Shown: positions 17,501 through 25,822 of the stretch, piece by piece | How the letters are laid out: each line of letters opens with the position of its first letter | Position numbering within the stretch: position 1 is the first letter of the stretch | Virus record (IMG/VR): IMGVR_UViG_3300009514_000034 | Coordinates: 1-53,938 of that record | Origin: a virus | Length of the DNA stretch: 53,938 nucleotides | Strand: one strand, 5' to 3' | Position numbers and translations under genes: made by a program | The notes under the pieces: model-generated | The model's input: the letters and a program-made list of their open reading frames with translations, nothing else | What the model was told of the DNA's origin: nothing | The model's database searches: none

Positions 17501-18542
17501 CTACAGGATTTCCTGTTTTCGGATCTATCAAGGGTCTGGGATTGCTTGTAAAACTTTTCTGTAATATTTCTTTTATTTCATCAAAGAACCTACCTGCGAA
17601 GGGCATTGAATCTATGGCAGTAATTAAGTTAGAAATACTGGTGATTAACTGATTTCTTAAATCATTAGCAGAATCAAATTGGGCTTTGAAAACTTCTTTC
17701 ACAGACATGTGTACGGGCGAAATATTTTCGCTATCAATTTCCGTTAATAATCTTCCTATAAATGCGTTGCCTGCTGTTATTGATGTATTGAAATTATCTG
17801 CCCTAGTTACCCCGGATGCATTAATATCATTTGTCCCAGAAGGCTTTGATTCAAGAAATTCAGTAACCAGTACATCAATACCTACTGAATTTAATTTATC
17901 CTTTAATCTTTTCAATGAATCAGTATAAAATTGTCTGGTTATATATCCGGCTGCGTCATTATCACTAATGCCCATTTTAAAAGCAGGGGTTAATGAAGGT
18001 ATGTCATATCTCCCCCTGTCAGTTATTGTAAAATCATTTGTATCCCACATTCCAAGGGCTGCATAAACTTCTCTGTCAATTAAAGGCCCTCTGGTAGAAC
18101 CCAGAATATCATCCTTCATTTTGTTGTGCTGGGGCACAATGGGAATTTCGTAAGATACTACTTCCAGATTTTCATCTATCCCGGCAGAAAATAATGTTGC
18201 TGCTTTGGGGGTTCCTGAACTATCGGCAGAATCTCTGTAATTTATCTGCTCTACAAGGTCTACAACGGGTTCCCCCCTTAAATGTACAATGGCTTCGGAT
18301 GCTTCAGTACCAAATCCGGTAGAAGGGTCTGTAGATACTTCAAATCTCTTTACATCCCGCTCAAATATAAAATTAACCTTATCGTCAATAATTTGGTTGA
18401 GATTAATGTCTTCTACTTCCCCGTCTTCATTGACATTAATGTTGGCTCCGTCAGCCCTTACGTTTAAACCGGATAAATCTAAGTTTAAATCGTTCTCAAC
18501 GGTTATTTCTTTTCTATAGTTATTAAAATCAATTTCTGCCAT
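14550..18542 (-). CDS. Very large virion protein with degenerate M15-like peptidase domain
   Basis: A 1330-residue protein; the ATG at 18542 (MAEIDFNNYRK) is preferred over an in-frame TTG 12 bases upstream. Residues about 770-900 resemble a D,D-peptidase of the M15 VanY/endolysin type: ETTRSWESQENLQ, then SWHNYGLSVKILI with Ser815 and His817, and GIKHMDAW with His893. The Asp usually found at the end of SxHNYGLAVD is Lys824 here, so one zinc ligand is missing and the domain may only bind. The middle (about 540-720) looks like beta-rich structural modules. A late promoter precedes it. A baseplate, tail-hub or neck role is plausible but cannot be fixed from sequence alone. Confidence 0.65.
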   Translation of the reverse strand: MAEIDFNNYRKEITVENDLNLDLSGLNVRADGANINVNEDGEVEDINLNQIIDDKVNFIFERDVKRFEVSTDPSTGFGTEASEAIVHLRGEPVVDLVEQINYRDSADSSGTPKAATLFSAGIDENLEVVSYEIPIVPQHNKMKDDILGSTRGPLIDREVYAALGMWDTNDFTITDRGRYDIPSLTPAFKMGISDNDAAGYITRQFYTDSLKRLKDKLNSVGIDVLVTEFLESKPSGTNDINASGVTRADNFNTSITAGNAFIGRLLTEIDSENISPVHMSVKEVFKAQFDSANDLRNQLITSISNLITAIDSMPFAGRFFDEIKEILQKSFTSNPRPLIDPKTGNPVVHQGKFLIGQDGKHVLDPTGKSNLVDISFIPENTLTPELRHINLLEIDPSSTLDTNSDSPIDDMLSKLPENDDGVISIIKEQDLVITPGFDPIELVENIKKINTQFKGFSGVLSGIFTNFALSDIRTRTNEFELLIKKIEWYERFTSESIFENKDMLIDNNTKNDKRRLVEKNNPNIKLARILLPVDFGIKTIRTRRRGWFRRARYKRIDNGVRWVELRFIDTRVLSLFRPNEREAGVNLIENPIDSTITLSRVEPIAGHVLVVTEEPHMATEDTLQIEISGIDQAIYNGFFRPNIIDDNTLSYSLELSKEELANTPDPTGSATLNSVINPLDETQPDISREDVEIVFNMPHLPFDDDLRDEAYFNYGPFDQSEFSSREGELPITVSTNNDTTVQLSEIPAGHEIFHESSKEISDLRKGVDVYNKVQFLLEILKSEFNPSRVKLIETTRSWESQENLQTGGTSSSFLSWHNYGLSVKILITKEDGVTPIEEGDEEEFCKLVDVSTAFIEGAKLGKFGEPMNVIWCAQLVMGPDLFVWEFLPIGIKHMDAWKFRQAAFNQQDPVVANAYVNVDQRGYVIVDDVEIDDDKPYIRASSTAYQDAIVINGERYVSPQDINQFNTPSNLVLKDIQEFLFMVRQKMHAHGRRLIGTVPEWKAKNPISFQQLVDYYSLIGDFNAVRGILSSDYIEKFDYLISSVAETNPIDFVVKFLGEEEYQNIKIFIKDSGDTSYITLHDGKISIPVADVRSLNTEGNGNTFGEKQINEDSVQFGRYNSQGVFVPEEVQPLEIITSDAPVISGYNEAGEPIGEDALLLHIIVKDSIVEEYNEIKELIENLDIDFLYDNFLESPNADQINLIENEFGIIRTQTLIENDSGELLTPEEVKDMTQKMKINDQKVTNDGTVRGLGPNIEEVNQDIDFDPEQDRNENQSVFEKLVSNAQLQGIQKAKLTREKPVIEELQGDATVERTIKEIQNENTPDVRDIL

Positions 18543-18570
18543 GTATAGTCTCAACTACTAACATATTTAA

Positions 18571-18579
18571 TAGTTTATA
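18571..18579 (-). promoter_or_regulatory. Late promoter (TATAAACTA), minus strand
   Basis: Exact late motif 28 bases upstream of the preferred ATG at 18542. Confidence 0.6.
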
Positions 18580-18616
18580 ATTAAAATATTGCTTATTTTA
18601 ATTAAAAATATGTTTT

Positions 18617-19144
18617 TTATTCCAAATCTCCCCAATCAAGGGAATCTATATTTGGCATGGAAGACTGATTATCGGTGATAAACTCCTGATCTTCAGATGT
18701 AGTGTCTTCATATGAAAAATTCTGGTTAAATAATACGGTATTTTCTGAGTATTGCTTACATTTTCGCCAACTTTGGATGAAAGCATTTCCAATTATCATG
18801 GCAAAATAATTATAGGGGTCGTTTTTACCACTTTTAGATTTTTCGGGGTCAAAATTGTGGGCATATTTAAGTACATGTTCTATAGCTCTTCCCCGAAATT
18901 CTTCTTTCCAGTCTTCAGAGTATCTTCGCCAAGAACCCGATCCTAACATCTTGTCTACTATAATAATAACAATTTCAGCCAAATCTCTGGGCATGGAATA
19001 ACTGGGATTTAATTTCTTTTTCCACTTATAATCCATTACCAGTCCCAGCAGGTATTTTTTCTCAATCCTGCCGTTTCGCATTTCGGCTAGTTTAATTTCT
19101 CTTTCTGAAAAGGTTACTTTTTCGTTTTTCTTTGGTCTTCCCAT
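18617..19144 (-). CDS. 55: Late sigma factor (T4 gp55-like)
   Basis: A 175-residue protein aligned to T4 gp55 (185 residues). The core GSWRRYSEDWKEEF ... HNFDPEK ... NDPYNYFAMIIGNAFIQ parallels the gp55 stretch GYTQSWKQEM ... HNFDETK ... NPHAYITQACFNAFVQ. The C-terminus IDSLDWGDLE matches the hydrophobic sliding-clamp-binding tail of gp55 (SLDFLYE), so clamp-activated late transcription is likely conserved. gp55 joins host RNA polymerase core to read late promoters; the TATAAACTA motifs in this window are its probable targets. A paralogue without this tail is encoded 5 bases upstream. Confidence 0.85.
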   Translation of the reverse strand: MGRPKKNEKVTFSEREIKLAEMRNGRIEKKYLLGLVMDYKWKKKLNPSYSMPRDLAEIVIIIVDKMLGSGSWRRYSEDWKEEFRGRAIEHVLKYAHNFDPEKSKSGKNDPYNYFAMIIGNAFIQSWRKCKQYSENTVLFNQNFSYEDTTSEDQEFITDNQSSMPNIDSLDWGDLE

Positions 19145-19149
19145 ATCTG

Positions 19150-19539
19150 TTACAAAGGTTTATAATCACTCACAAGTTTATTACATTTTTCTATAAATTT
19201 TCTGTATTTAATATCCCAATTCCGTGTTTTCAAGAATGCGCCTATCATAATCACCGTAAACCAATTATAAGGATCTGGTTTTTTATTTTGTTTTATGGCG
19301 TGATTTGGATCGAATCTATCTGCATATTTAACGGCATAAAACAAGGCATTGCTTTTCATGTCCTCTTTTTCTTCGGAGGAATATTTTCTCCAAGTGGTGC
19401 GACTAAGAAGTCTATCTATAATATAAATAAGATACTCGCCCAACTCATCGGACATTGAGCATTGATTATCAATATTCTTATTCTTTTTATATTCGACTAC
19501 AAGATCAAGTAAATGTTGGTTATCCACACAAGGCTCCAT
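19150..19539 (-). CDS. Second gp55-like sigma factor paralogue lacking the clamp-binding tail
   Basis: A 129-residue protein encoded just before gp55 in the same operon. It shares the gp55 core: an N-terminal helix (LLDLVVEYKKNK), SDELGEYLIYIIDRLL, then TWRKYSSEEKEDM, YADRFDPNH and PDPYNWFTVIMIGAFLKT. It stops soon after (VSDYKPL) and so lacks the SLDxxxLE-type tail that binds the clamp. It is a tandem duplicate that has lost, or never had, clamp coupling. It could direct a clamp-independent promoter class, modulate gp55, or be degenerating; the frame is intact. The start is uncertain because no strong ribosome-binding site precedes the first ATG. Confidence 0.75.
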   Translation of the reverse strand: MEPCVDNQHLLDLVVEYKKNKNIDNQCSMSDELGEYLIYIIDRLLSRTTWRKYSSEEKEDMKSNALFYAVKYADRFDPNHAIKQNKKPDPYNWFTVIMIGAFLKTRNWDIKYRKFIEKCNKLVSDYKPL

Positions 19540-19555
19540 ATATTTGATGTAAGGA

Positions 19556-20215
19556 TCATGATAATCTATTCTCCTTTACATCCTCTAAGAAAGTAGTTAA
19601 ATAATCGAATAATGTTTCGTCCCTAAAATCGGTCATATACATTATCGAGAATTTTTTCCCCATAACTGTCTCCAAATTTTCATAACACTCCAACATATAC
19701 TTAAACTGTTCATTCAAATTTGAATGCCTTTCGTTTATTGGTATGTCTTCGTATTTTGAATCTTTTTCGTACAGCCATATTTTCCCCGCTATATGAAATA
19801 TTGATTCCCCTGTGTAAAAATACCTATATACTAATGACTCCTTAACATCAATAGTATCGTAGGATATTATGTTGTCTATAACTTCTTTGTATTCGGCATA
19901 GAAAGTTGAGTAAGCATTGTCTATAAAAAGCATTTGATACATTATATTTATCCATGCTATATTTATATCATGATATATCATCTGAAACGAAACTGGAAAT
20001 GTTGGCGGATAAGCATCCTTGTATTTTTCCAGATCATTATGGATTAGCTTGTGATAAATATTAGTATTATCTTTTCTGCGCTTATTTTCTATGTCATTGA
20101 AATAATCCAAAATCAAGATGTTATCAGTATTTTTTGGATCATATACCTGTGATTTTCTATGAAGTGCTGGCACATCATAATTCCCATCTATGTAATTATA
20201 AGGAAAGTCTTTCAT
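19556..20215 (-). CDS. Hypothetical protein
   Basis: A 219-residue soluble protein rich in Tyr, Asp and Asn, with long helical stretches (INIMYQMLFIDNAYSTFYAEY; FKYMLECYENLETVM). No motif recognised. Its ATG overlaps the stop of the pentapeptide-repeat gene (TAATG on the minus strand) and the two gp55-like genes follow, so it belongs to a four-gene operon (21126 down to 18617). Function unknown. Confidence 0.7.
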   Translation of the reverse strand: MKDFPYNYIDGNYDVPALHRKSQVYDPKNTDNILILDYFNDIENKRRKDNTNIYHKLIHNDLEKYKDAYPPTFPVSFQMIYHDINIAWINIMYQMLFIDNAYSTFYAEYKEVIDNIISYDTIDVKESLVYRYFYTGESIFHIAGKIWLYEKDSKYEDIPINERHSNLNEQFKYMLECYENLETVMGKKFSIMYMTDFRDETLFDYLTTFLEDVKENRLS

Positions 20216-21126
20216 TATTTAGATTTGGGATCTTGCTCCCACTCAAATATTGATGGAGAGTTTGAATTATGTTCCATCTTAAAACGATCTTTGTATTTAT
20301 CATCAAATTTACATCTGTTATGTGATACCGCAGTAACATAAAAATCATCAAAATTACAGTTTTTAAAATTACTTCTCATTAATACTACATCACACATTTT
20401 TGCTCGTTTAAAATCTGAATAACCGAAATCTGAATCAACAGTTGCCAGTTGAACAAATTCGGATTCTTTAAAATCAGAAGCCTTTACTTTACATTCATGG
20501 AATCCAGTGTATAAAATGTGTGACTGTCTGAAACTGGATTCATTTATGTTACATCCAATAATAGCATCATCTGAAAGTACGGAATACTCAAGGAGAGCAC
20601 TTTTTAAATTGCTTTCTATAAATTTGGTTCGTGATATAGTCGATGCTGTAAAATCAGCATTCTCCATATCACAGTTATTAATGGTACATGAATTTAATAC
20701 GCTATTACTTAGGTTAGACCCGGATAGATTACAGTTATAAAATATACAGTTGCAAAAATAACTGTCTTCCAGATAAGAATTATATAAATCAAGTCCAACA
20801 ATAATTTTTCCAGTACATGATAAAGAACTGATAACTTCCTTGTCGTTGGATAACTTAACAACATATTTATCTAGAACCGTGGATTGTTCCAGTATGTCTT
20901 TTATTATTGCGTTTTCTTGTTTCTCATCAACATTAGATTGGATTTCTTTAAATACATCCTTATATATATTTATTTTTGTTTTGTGATCATTTTTTAATTC
21001 CCTAGCCATTATTAATTCTTTAAGCAGGCCAATGGGAATATCTAACTCTTCTGATAGTAAAGTGTTCCACTGGTCAGCATTCAGGTTAACCAGATCATCT
21101 AATATTTGTTCATTGCTTCTTTTCAT
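20215..21126 (-). CDS. Pentapeptide-repeat protein
   Basis: A 303-residue protein. After a helical N-terminal ~105 residues, residues ~108-265 are made of pentapeptide repeats of the A(D/N)LXX kind: YNSYLEDSYF, CNLSGSNLSNS, MENADF, SNLKSALLE, KASDFKESEF, SNFKNCNF. Such repeats fold into a right-handed beta helix that can imitate DNA, as in MfpA and Qnr, which bind gyrase. First gene of the operon that ends with the two gp55 paralogues. A role in protecting or redirecting a host DNA-binding enzyme is possible but inferred. Confidence 0.75.
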   Translation of the reverse strand: MKRSNEQILDDLVNLNADQWNTLLSEELDIPIGLLKELIMARELKNDHKTKINIYKDVFKEIQSNVDEKQENAIIKDILEQSTVLDKYVVKLSNDKEVISSLSCTGKIIVGLDLYNSYLEDSYFCNCIFYNCNLSGSNLSNSVLNSCTINNCDMENADFTASTISRTKFIESNLKSALLEYSVLSDDAIIGCNINESSFRQSHILYTGFHECKVKASDFKESEFVQLATVDSDFGYSDFKRAKMCDVVLMRSNFKNCNFDDFYVTAVSHNRCKFDDKYKDRFKMEHNSNSPSIFEWEQDPKSK

Positions 21127-21205
21127 GTTATCTCATAACTATAAAGGTAGAAGTTAAACTCCCACCTTACATATAAGATATTTTATTTAAGCGAATAAAC
21201 TAAAA

Positions 21206-23413
21206 TTATTTATTATCTATTATAGAAGAATATCTTCCATCGTGTTCTATTTCCAATATGTTATCAAACATCTCGGTAAAATCATCTCCACGATGCGTCA
21301 TGAGATAAATACTATCAATATCATTACATTTAGTTTTAACTAATTCCAGCATATGTTGTAAAGCTTCATAATCTGTAGAAATATCTAACACTTCGTCCAA
21401 AAATAATATATTTATTTTAAAGTCAGCTATAAGTGCGACAAAATCTCTGAATGCCATAGAGATGGCAAAGTTCAGCTTCCTTTTCTGTCCTTGTGATAGA
21501 TTATTATATGTAGGGGCCGAACCGAATTTACTGATGAATGTGTATTCCATAGCATCATCAAACTCTATCATGAATGGCAGTTCGAATAAATTCAGATTGT
21601 GGGCAATCGTCTTATTTAAATTAGGGATAAAAATACTGAGAACCAGCTTCTTTATTCCATCATCCTGATACATCTTCTCGATATACTTACACACAGAAAT
21701 TTCATCAGAATATTTCAATATTTTATGCTTGGCCCTTTCCAGATCCCCTTCCGTGTCTTTTAACTTTTTTTCGGTAGAAGCATAAGCACCGTCTACATTC
21801 TTATCTTTCTTTTCCTTAATTTTAACTTCCAGTTTTTCAATTAATGTTGTATAGGTAGCTTTGTTAGTAATGGCATTACTGATTTCTGATTTCTTTACAG
21901 TTAAATCGTTACGAAGAAATTCTAATTCTGTCTGTAAATTATTTTGTTTTTCAACATCCTCGGAAAATTCTTCTAATTTCCTATTAACATCATCCACGGA
22001 TAAATCAGCACATCCGGCATCATTGATTCTCTGTAAACGTGTTTCCAAATCCTTATTCAAATTATCAACGATATCTAACAATGAAGTTACATAAACAGAT
22101 ACCCCATCTATTTTAGCACTGGCATCTCTCTTTTTTTGCATTTGTTCATCATATCTTTCTTGGATCTCCAGCAATTCTTCTGTCTTGGTCCTGAGTTCGG
22201 TAGATTTTTTAATTCCTTCATCATATTGTTTTTTAGCTGCTTTCCATTTTTCCCTATATTCGGATTTTATGGTTTCTATATCCTCTTCAGTAGACAATTT
22301 TTTACAGGTAGGGCAAGGAACTCCGGCTTTTAATTCTTTGACATGTTTTTCTATGTCCTCCATCGTTGCCGAAGCAGTTCCGTTCAAAACCGTTTGTTGT
22401 CCCATCTCTTCTGTAAGAGATTTCATTGCTTTAGAATTATCATCAATTGCATTTTCAAAATCTGAGTTGATAGAAGCTTCTTTTTCCAATTCTTTCAGCT
22501 TTTTTCTTTCTTCGTCAAGGGTCTTTGTTTTCTCCAGCATATCTAACTTTACTTTATCAAATCCCTCAATGTCACTGATCACGGCTTTATATTTGCCGAC
22601 TTTTTCATGAATACCAGAATATTTTTCAAACTCGGCTTTTAATCCTATGCCCTTGGTTTTTATTTCTTCTTTCTCGCCTTCTTTCTTTTCTATAAATTCA
22701 TCATAATCAATTATTATTTGTTGATTTTCTTTGATTTCTTCTTCGTATTTTTTAATATCATCTTCTTTTTCCTTTTCCAATTGTAACAGGATAACTTTAA
22801 GATCTTCAACATCTTGGCCATACTTTTCAACGTCACTCTGGGCATTCACAAAACTCGTCTGAGCTTCTTTTAGGGACTTTTTATTCTTTTCCTTGAACTT
22901 ATCCAGATGTTGGGTTAAAAATGATTCTATGAGCTTCCTTTTATGCTCAGGGGTCATATCAATGATGGGCGTGGTTTGTATTGTATTCAAGGAGATAACA
23001 TTCTCGAAGATGTTCTGATTAAAGGTCAGTGATTCATCTTCAAGCTTTTTTTGTGTTATTCCGTTCTTTTTCCCATCATCATCGTTTTTATAAATAGTCA
23101 TTTTGGTAGAACCGGAATTTCCCAATTCTCTCCTGACTACATATTCATCAGTACCCTTTGGCGTTGTTACACTGAATTCCCCCTCAGCTACCAACTTTGA
23201 CTTATTGGCAGTGTTTTTTAAGTCTTTTATCTTGATGTTTCGGTAAGGTTTTCCGAAAAGGATAAAATTCAGGGCTTCTATGAGTGCAGATTTTCCGGCC
23301 CCGTTGGGACCCTTAATCCATGTTAGTCCCTTTTTAATATGGAATTCATTTATGTTATTTCCATATGATAGAAAATTTGATACCCATATTTTTTTAATCT
23401 TTATATCGTACAT
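21206..23413 (-). CDS. 46: Recombination endonuclease subunit gp46 (SbcC/Rad50-like)
   Basis: A 735-residue SMC-type ATPase. Walker A is GPNGAGKS at residues 35-42. A zinc hook CPTC (367-370) lies midway between two long coiled-coil arms. The signature motif NLSQGQKRKLNFAIS and Walker B INILFLDEVLD lie near the C-terminus (about 640-685). T4 gp46 is shorter (560 residues), so the coiled coil here is longer. With the gp47 nuclease it resects double-strand ends for recombination-dependent replication and helps degrade host DNA. No gp47 gene is visible in this window. It is followed upstream by the 5'-nuclease gene with a 6-base gap. Confidence 0.93.
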   Translation of the reverse strand: MYDIKIKKIWVSNFLSYGNNINEFHIKKGLTWIKGPNGAGKSALIEALNFILFGKPYRNIKIKDLKNTANKSKLVAEGEFSVTTPKGTDEYVVRRELGNSGSTKMTIYKNDDDGKKNGITQKKLEDESLTFNQNIFENVISLNTIQTTPIIDMTPEHKRKLIESFLTQHLDKFKEKNKKSLKEAQTSFVNAQSDVEKYGQDVEDLKVILLQLEKEKEDDIKKYEEEIKENQQIIIDYDEFIEKKEGEKEEIKTKGIGLKAEFEKYSGIHEKVGKYKAVISDIEGFDKVKLDMLEKTKTLDEERKKLKELEKEASINSDFENAIDDNSKAMKSLTEEMGQQTVLNGTASATMEDIEKHVKELKAGVPCPTCKKLSTEEDIETIKSEYREKWKAAKKQYDEGIKKSTELRTKTEELLEIQERYDEQMQKKRDASAKIDGVSVYVTSLLDIVDNLNKDLETRLQRINDAGCADLSVDDVNRKLEEFSEDVEKQNNLQTELEFLRNDLTVKKSEISNAITNKATYTTLIEKLEVKIKEKKDKNVDGAYASTEKKLKDTEGDLERAKHKILKYSDEISVCKYIEKMYQDDGIKKLVLSIFIPNLNKTIAHNLNLFELPFMIEFDDAMEYTFISKFGSAPTYNNLSQGQKRKLNFAISMAFRDFVALIADFKINILFLDEVLDISTDYEALQHMLELVKTKCNDIDSIYLMTHRGDDFTEMFDNILEIEHDGRYSSIIDNK

Positions 23414-23419
23414 ACATAA

Positions 23420-24727
23420 TTAAAATAAATCAGACGCATCGGGAATATTTTCAGATAAGGGATCGTCAAATACATCACCCACATTGTCAAACTTTCTTTG
23501 GGTAGATATTTTTTGTTCTTCTTCATTATCTTCAAATAGCTTTTCGTCAAACATATCAGGGTTCTCTTTAACACTTGCCAGAGAATTCACAGCATAGTAG
23601 CCCAAGGTTTTAAGTCTGTTCACTTCATCTACCACCTTATCTGTGATATTCAGGTTGTATAAATCCTGCATATCCCCCAGCTTTGGATTTGATTTATCCA
23701 ACTGTTCGCATAATTCCCTCTGAATATGAGTCGGTATCTTGGATAAATCAATGAGTTTTTTATTTCTCATGTATTGGTTATCCCATCCTTCTTCTTTTGC
23801 CTGTTCATAACAATTCGTGACAGATTCGTATAATGTAGTGGCACCCTTCTCCCCCAACTGGGTTTTTCTATTGGGCAAAGCCATTCCATTGATGTTATCA
23901 GACTTGTCCCCAGACAATACCTTTATTTCCAGTAAATCTTCTGGTTTATCACAATACACAAAATTAGCGTGTTTATGATTATAAATTTTCAAGTTGTCCT
24001 GTTTGAGTAACTGGTTCATATCACTGTCACCAGTGACCAGAATCATGGAGTCATATTTATCTTTCCAGTAAGATGTGGATACATAAATTACATCGTCCCC
24101 CTCGGCTTCAGGTTTTCCTATAACATGACACCTGAATATTTTCTCCATATCCCTTAAAAAACTTTCCTTGTTATTTTTCCATGTTTTCTTATCAATCATG
24201 AAAGGCCAGTATTGATTGGAGCGGGTTCCTTTGTACTTGGGTAAAATATGATCCCAGAAAATTTTCCTGACTCTATCCGGTAGCTCAGATGGTTTTTTAT
24301 GCTTTTTGGGTATTTTATTTACATCCTTTACTATGTCCATCTTATCAATAGAAAGTTCTCCCTTACTATCTTTAGATACCTTGTACAGAAAATTATCGTA
24401 TCTCAAGTAATAACCAGTATCGTCATAATAAACGGTTGCGTTTTCGTTGTAATAGTCTTTAACAAATCCATTTCGCCAGATGTTATCACCTTCCAATGTC
24501 AAAATAATATCTCTGGGATTGAATAATTTAATGTAATCCACCACCCTGCTTACCATTTTGGTTTTCCATATATGTAATTCGTCTTCCGGGGAATCCACGT
24601 CCAGATATGCTGTACTATGCTTGGAAACCATAGCAAATTGCTGGTGGTACGCTAAACTTGACCAATCTATAATTAGAAGTCTGTTTTTTGAATATGGATA
24701 TGATTTTAATGGATTATATTCTGCCAT
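23420..24727 (-). CDS. rnh: 5'-3' exonuclease / RNase H (T4 Rnh-like FEN nuclease)
   Basis: A 435-residue FEN-family nuclease, started at the second ATG (MAEYNPLKSY) because the first, 18 bases upstream, falls in a promoter-like sequence. Metal-binding acidic clusters appear in order: LLIIDWSSLAYH, GKPEAEGDDVIY, LVTGDSDMNQL and LSGDKSDNINGM, then the helix-hairpin-helix LGEKGATTLYE. T4 RNase H (305 residues) removes RNA primers from Okazaki fragments. The C-terminal extension is acidic and ends DPLSENIPDASDLF, which could bind the clamp or gp32. It precedes gp46 in the same direction. Confidence 0.88.
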   Translation of the reverse strand: MAEYNPLKSYPYSKNRLLIIDWSSLAYHQQFAMVSKHSTAYLDVDSPEDELHIWKTKMVSRVVDYIKLFNPRDIILTLEGDNIWRNGFVKDYYNENATVYYDDTGYYLRYDNFLYKVSKDSKGELSIDKMDIVKDVNKIPKKHKKPSELPDRVRKIFWDHILPKYKGTRSNQYWPFMIDKKTWKNNKESFLRDMEKIFRCHVIGKPEAEGDDVIYVSTSYWKDKYDSMILVTGDSDMNQLLKQDNLKIYNHKHANFVYCDKPEDLLEIKVLSGDKSDNINGMALPNRKTQLGEKGATTLYESVTNCYEQAKEEGWDNQYMRNKKLIDLSKIPTHIQRELCEQLDKSNPKLGDMQDLYNLNITDKVVDEVNRLKTLGYYAVNSLASVKENPDMFDEKLFEDNEEEQKISTQRKFDNVGDVFDDPLSENIPDASDLF

Positions 24728-24730
24728 CCT

Positions 24731-24757
24731 AAAAATATAAAACATTTATACACATTT
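24731..24757 (-). promoter_or_regulatory. Candidate early/middle promoter (AATG-TTTTATATT type)
   Basis: On the minus strand reads TATAAATGTTTTATATT directly before the preferred start of the 5'-nuclease gene. The same string occurs at 35167-35183 and, in variants, before gp32 and others. Confidence 0.4.
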
Positions 24758-24783
24758 AAGCCAATTTTTAATTAAAAATTATT

Positions 24784-25053
24784 TTAATCTTTCCTGTAGG
24801 GGGGATTTATAATATCGTCATTCTCGTCTAACAGTTCTTCCAGATATTCGAGTTCTATTTCATCATTCACCACCGAATAAGAATATTTTCCTTTTGAACC
24901 TTCTATGTTATAGCTCCAGTGTTCCTCGAATTCCTCATCTGACATCCCGTCATTTTCCACACATATTTTTCTGGCCTTTGATTTTAAAATAACCACTTCT
25001 TCTTTACAAGTTTCGGCATTACTCAAAATTCCAAATACATCATCTTTTCTCAT
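24784..25053 (-). CDS. Small acidic hypothetical protein
   Basis: An 89-residue protein started at MRKDDVFGI; an ATG 18 bases upstream lies in AATGTTTTATATT, the promoter-like motif, and is less likely. The product is strongly acidic at the C-terminus (ELEYLEELLDENDDI) and has two Cys but no clear metal site. It sits between the RuvC-like nuclease and the 5'-nuclease. Function unknown. Confidence 0.6.
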   Translation of the reverse strand: MRKDDVFGILSNAETCKEEVVILKSKARKICVENDGMSDEEFEEHWSYNIEGSKGKYSYSVVNDEIELEYLEELLDENDDIINPPYRKD

Positions 25054-25093
25054 GGGGCCAATATAAAACATTTACATAAATTTAAGCCAGTTT

Positions 25094-25768
25094 TTAATTT
25101 TGTTTCTGTATAACCCTTGTTTCGATTATAGAATTCGTTTTTTTAGAACTCTTATGCTCCAAAAAAGCCACTATTCCCGGATCTAACATTTTTTTCCCCA
25201 GTTTTTCATAAACAATCTGACATCTTAAGGTTTCGGCTACCCAGAAAGCATCGCACATATCTGCGTGGGGGTCCACATACTTAGGCAATTTCTTAAAATC
25301 CTCTGGATAAAAATTAGGGAATTCTTTCATAAACATCTGACACATGGTTACCTTTTCGGCATTTCCGTCCCCTGTAGCAAATCGTTTTACCATTCTGGGT
25401 GCGTAAATTAACAGGCCCATTCCCTGATCGTAATACATTTTTTTCAGACCACCTATGAATTCTCCCAGTTGTACCAGTGAACGGGTAATTTTCTTCCCAT
25501 AGGCATACCCTTCAAATGCCACATAACTGACACCAAACATGTCTGTTTTAAGAAAATCGTAGGCTATATTCTGTCTGTCACACATGTTCATTTTTTTGTA
25601 TTTGGACCCAACATGAAACACTTCAACATTATTTCCTTTAAAACATCTCTTTTTCACAGAATTGTAACCATAAAACTCTACTTTCTCGATGTTATATATC
25701 TCATCAAGTGTCATAATACACTTTCCAGTACTATCTATTGAAGGATCTATTCCCGCTATTTTCATCAT
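25094..25768 (-). CDS. RuvC-like Holliday junction resolvase
   Basis: A 224-residue RNase H-fold nuclease, started at MMKIAGIDPS because an upstream extension overlaps a divergent promoter and gene. Acidic residues expected for RuvC are visible: Asp in AGIDPSIDSTG, Glu in VAFEGYAYG, then the FATGDGNAEK motif and Asp in HADMCDAFWVAE. RuvC-type enzymes cut four-way junctions. T4 uses the unrelated gp49 (endonuclease VII), so this phage may use a RuvC-like enzyme to clear branches before packaging. Confidence 0.75.
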   Translation of the reverse strand: MMKIAGIDPSIDSTGKCIMTLDEIYNIEKVEFYGYNSVKKRCFKGNNVEVFHVGSKYKKMNMCDRQNIAYDFLKTDMFGVSYVAFEGYAYGKKITRSLVQLGEFIGGLKKMYYDQGMGLLIYAPRMVKRFATGDGNAEKVTMCQMFMKEFPNFYPEDFKKLPKYVDPHADMCDAFWVAETLRCQIVYEKLGKKMLDPGIVAFLEHKSSKKTNSIIETRVIQKQN

Positions 25769-25794
25769 ATAATTAAAATCTAAATTATTTTTTT

Positions 25795-25803
25795 TATAAA
25801 CTA
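25795..25803 (+). promoter_or_regulatory. Late promoter (TATAAACTA) of a plus-strand cargo operon
   Basis: Exact late motif, 19 bases upstream of the ATG at 25823. It points away from the RuvC-like gene and drives three small genes inside an otherwise minus-strand replication region. Confidence 0.6.
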
Positions 25804-25822
25804 TATGTAAATGGAGTGTTTT

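Noticed and set aside
19158-19164. TATAAAC motif upstream of gp55 on the minus strand
   Set aside because: Falls within the coding end of the upstream paralogue (codons for DYKP), so chance is likely; not listed as a promoter.
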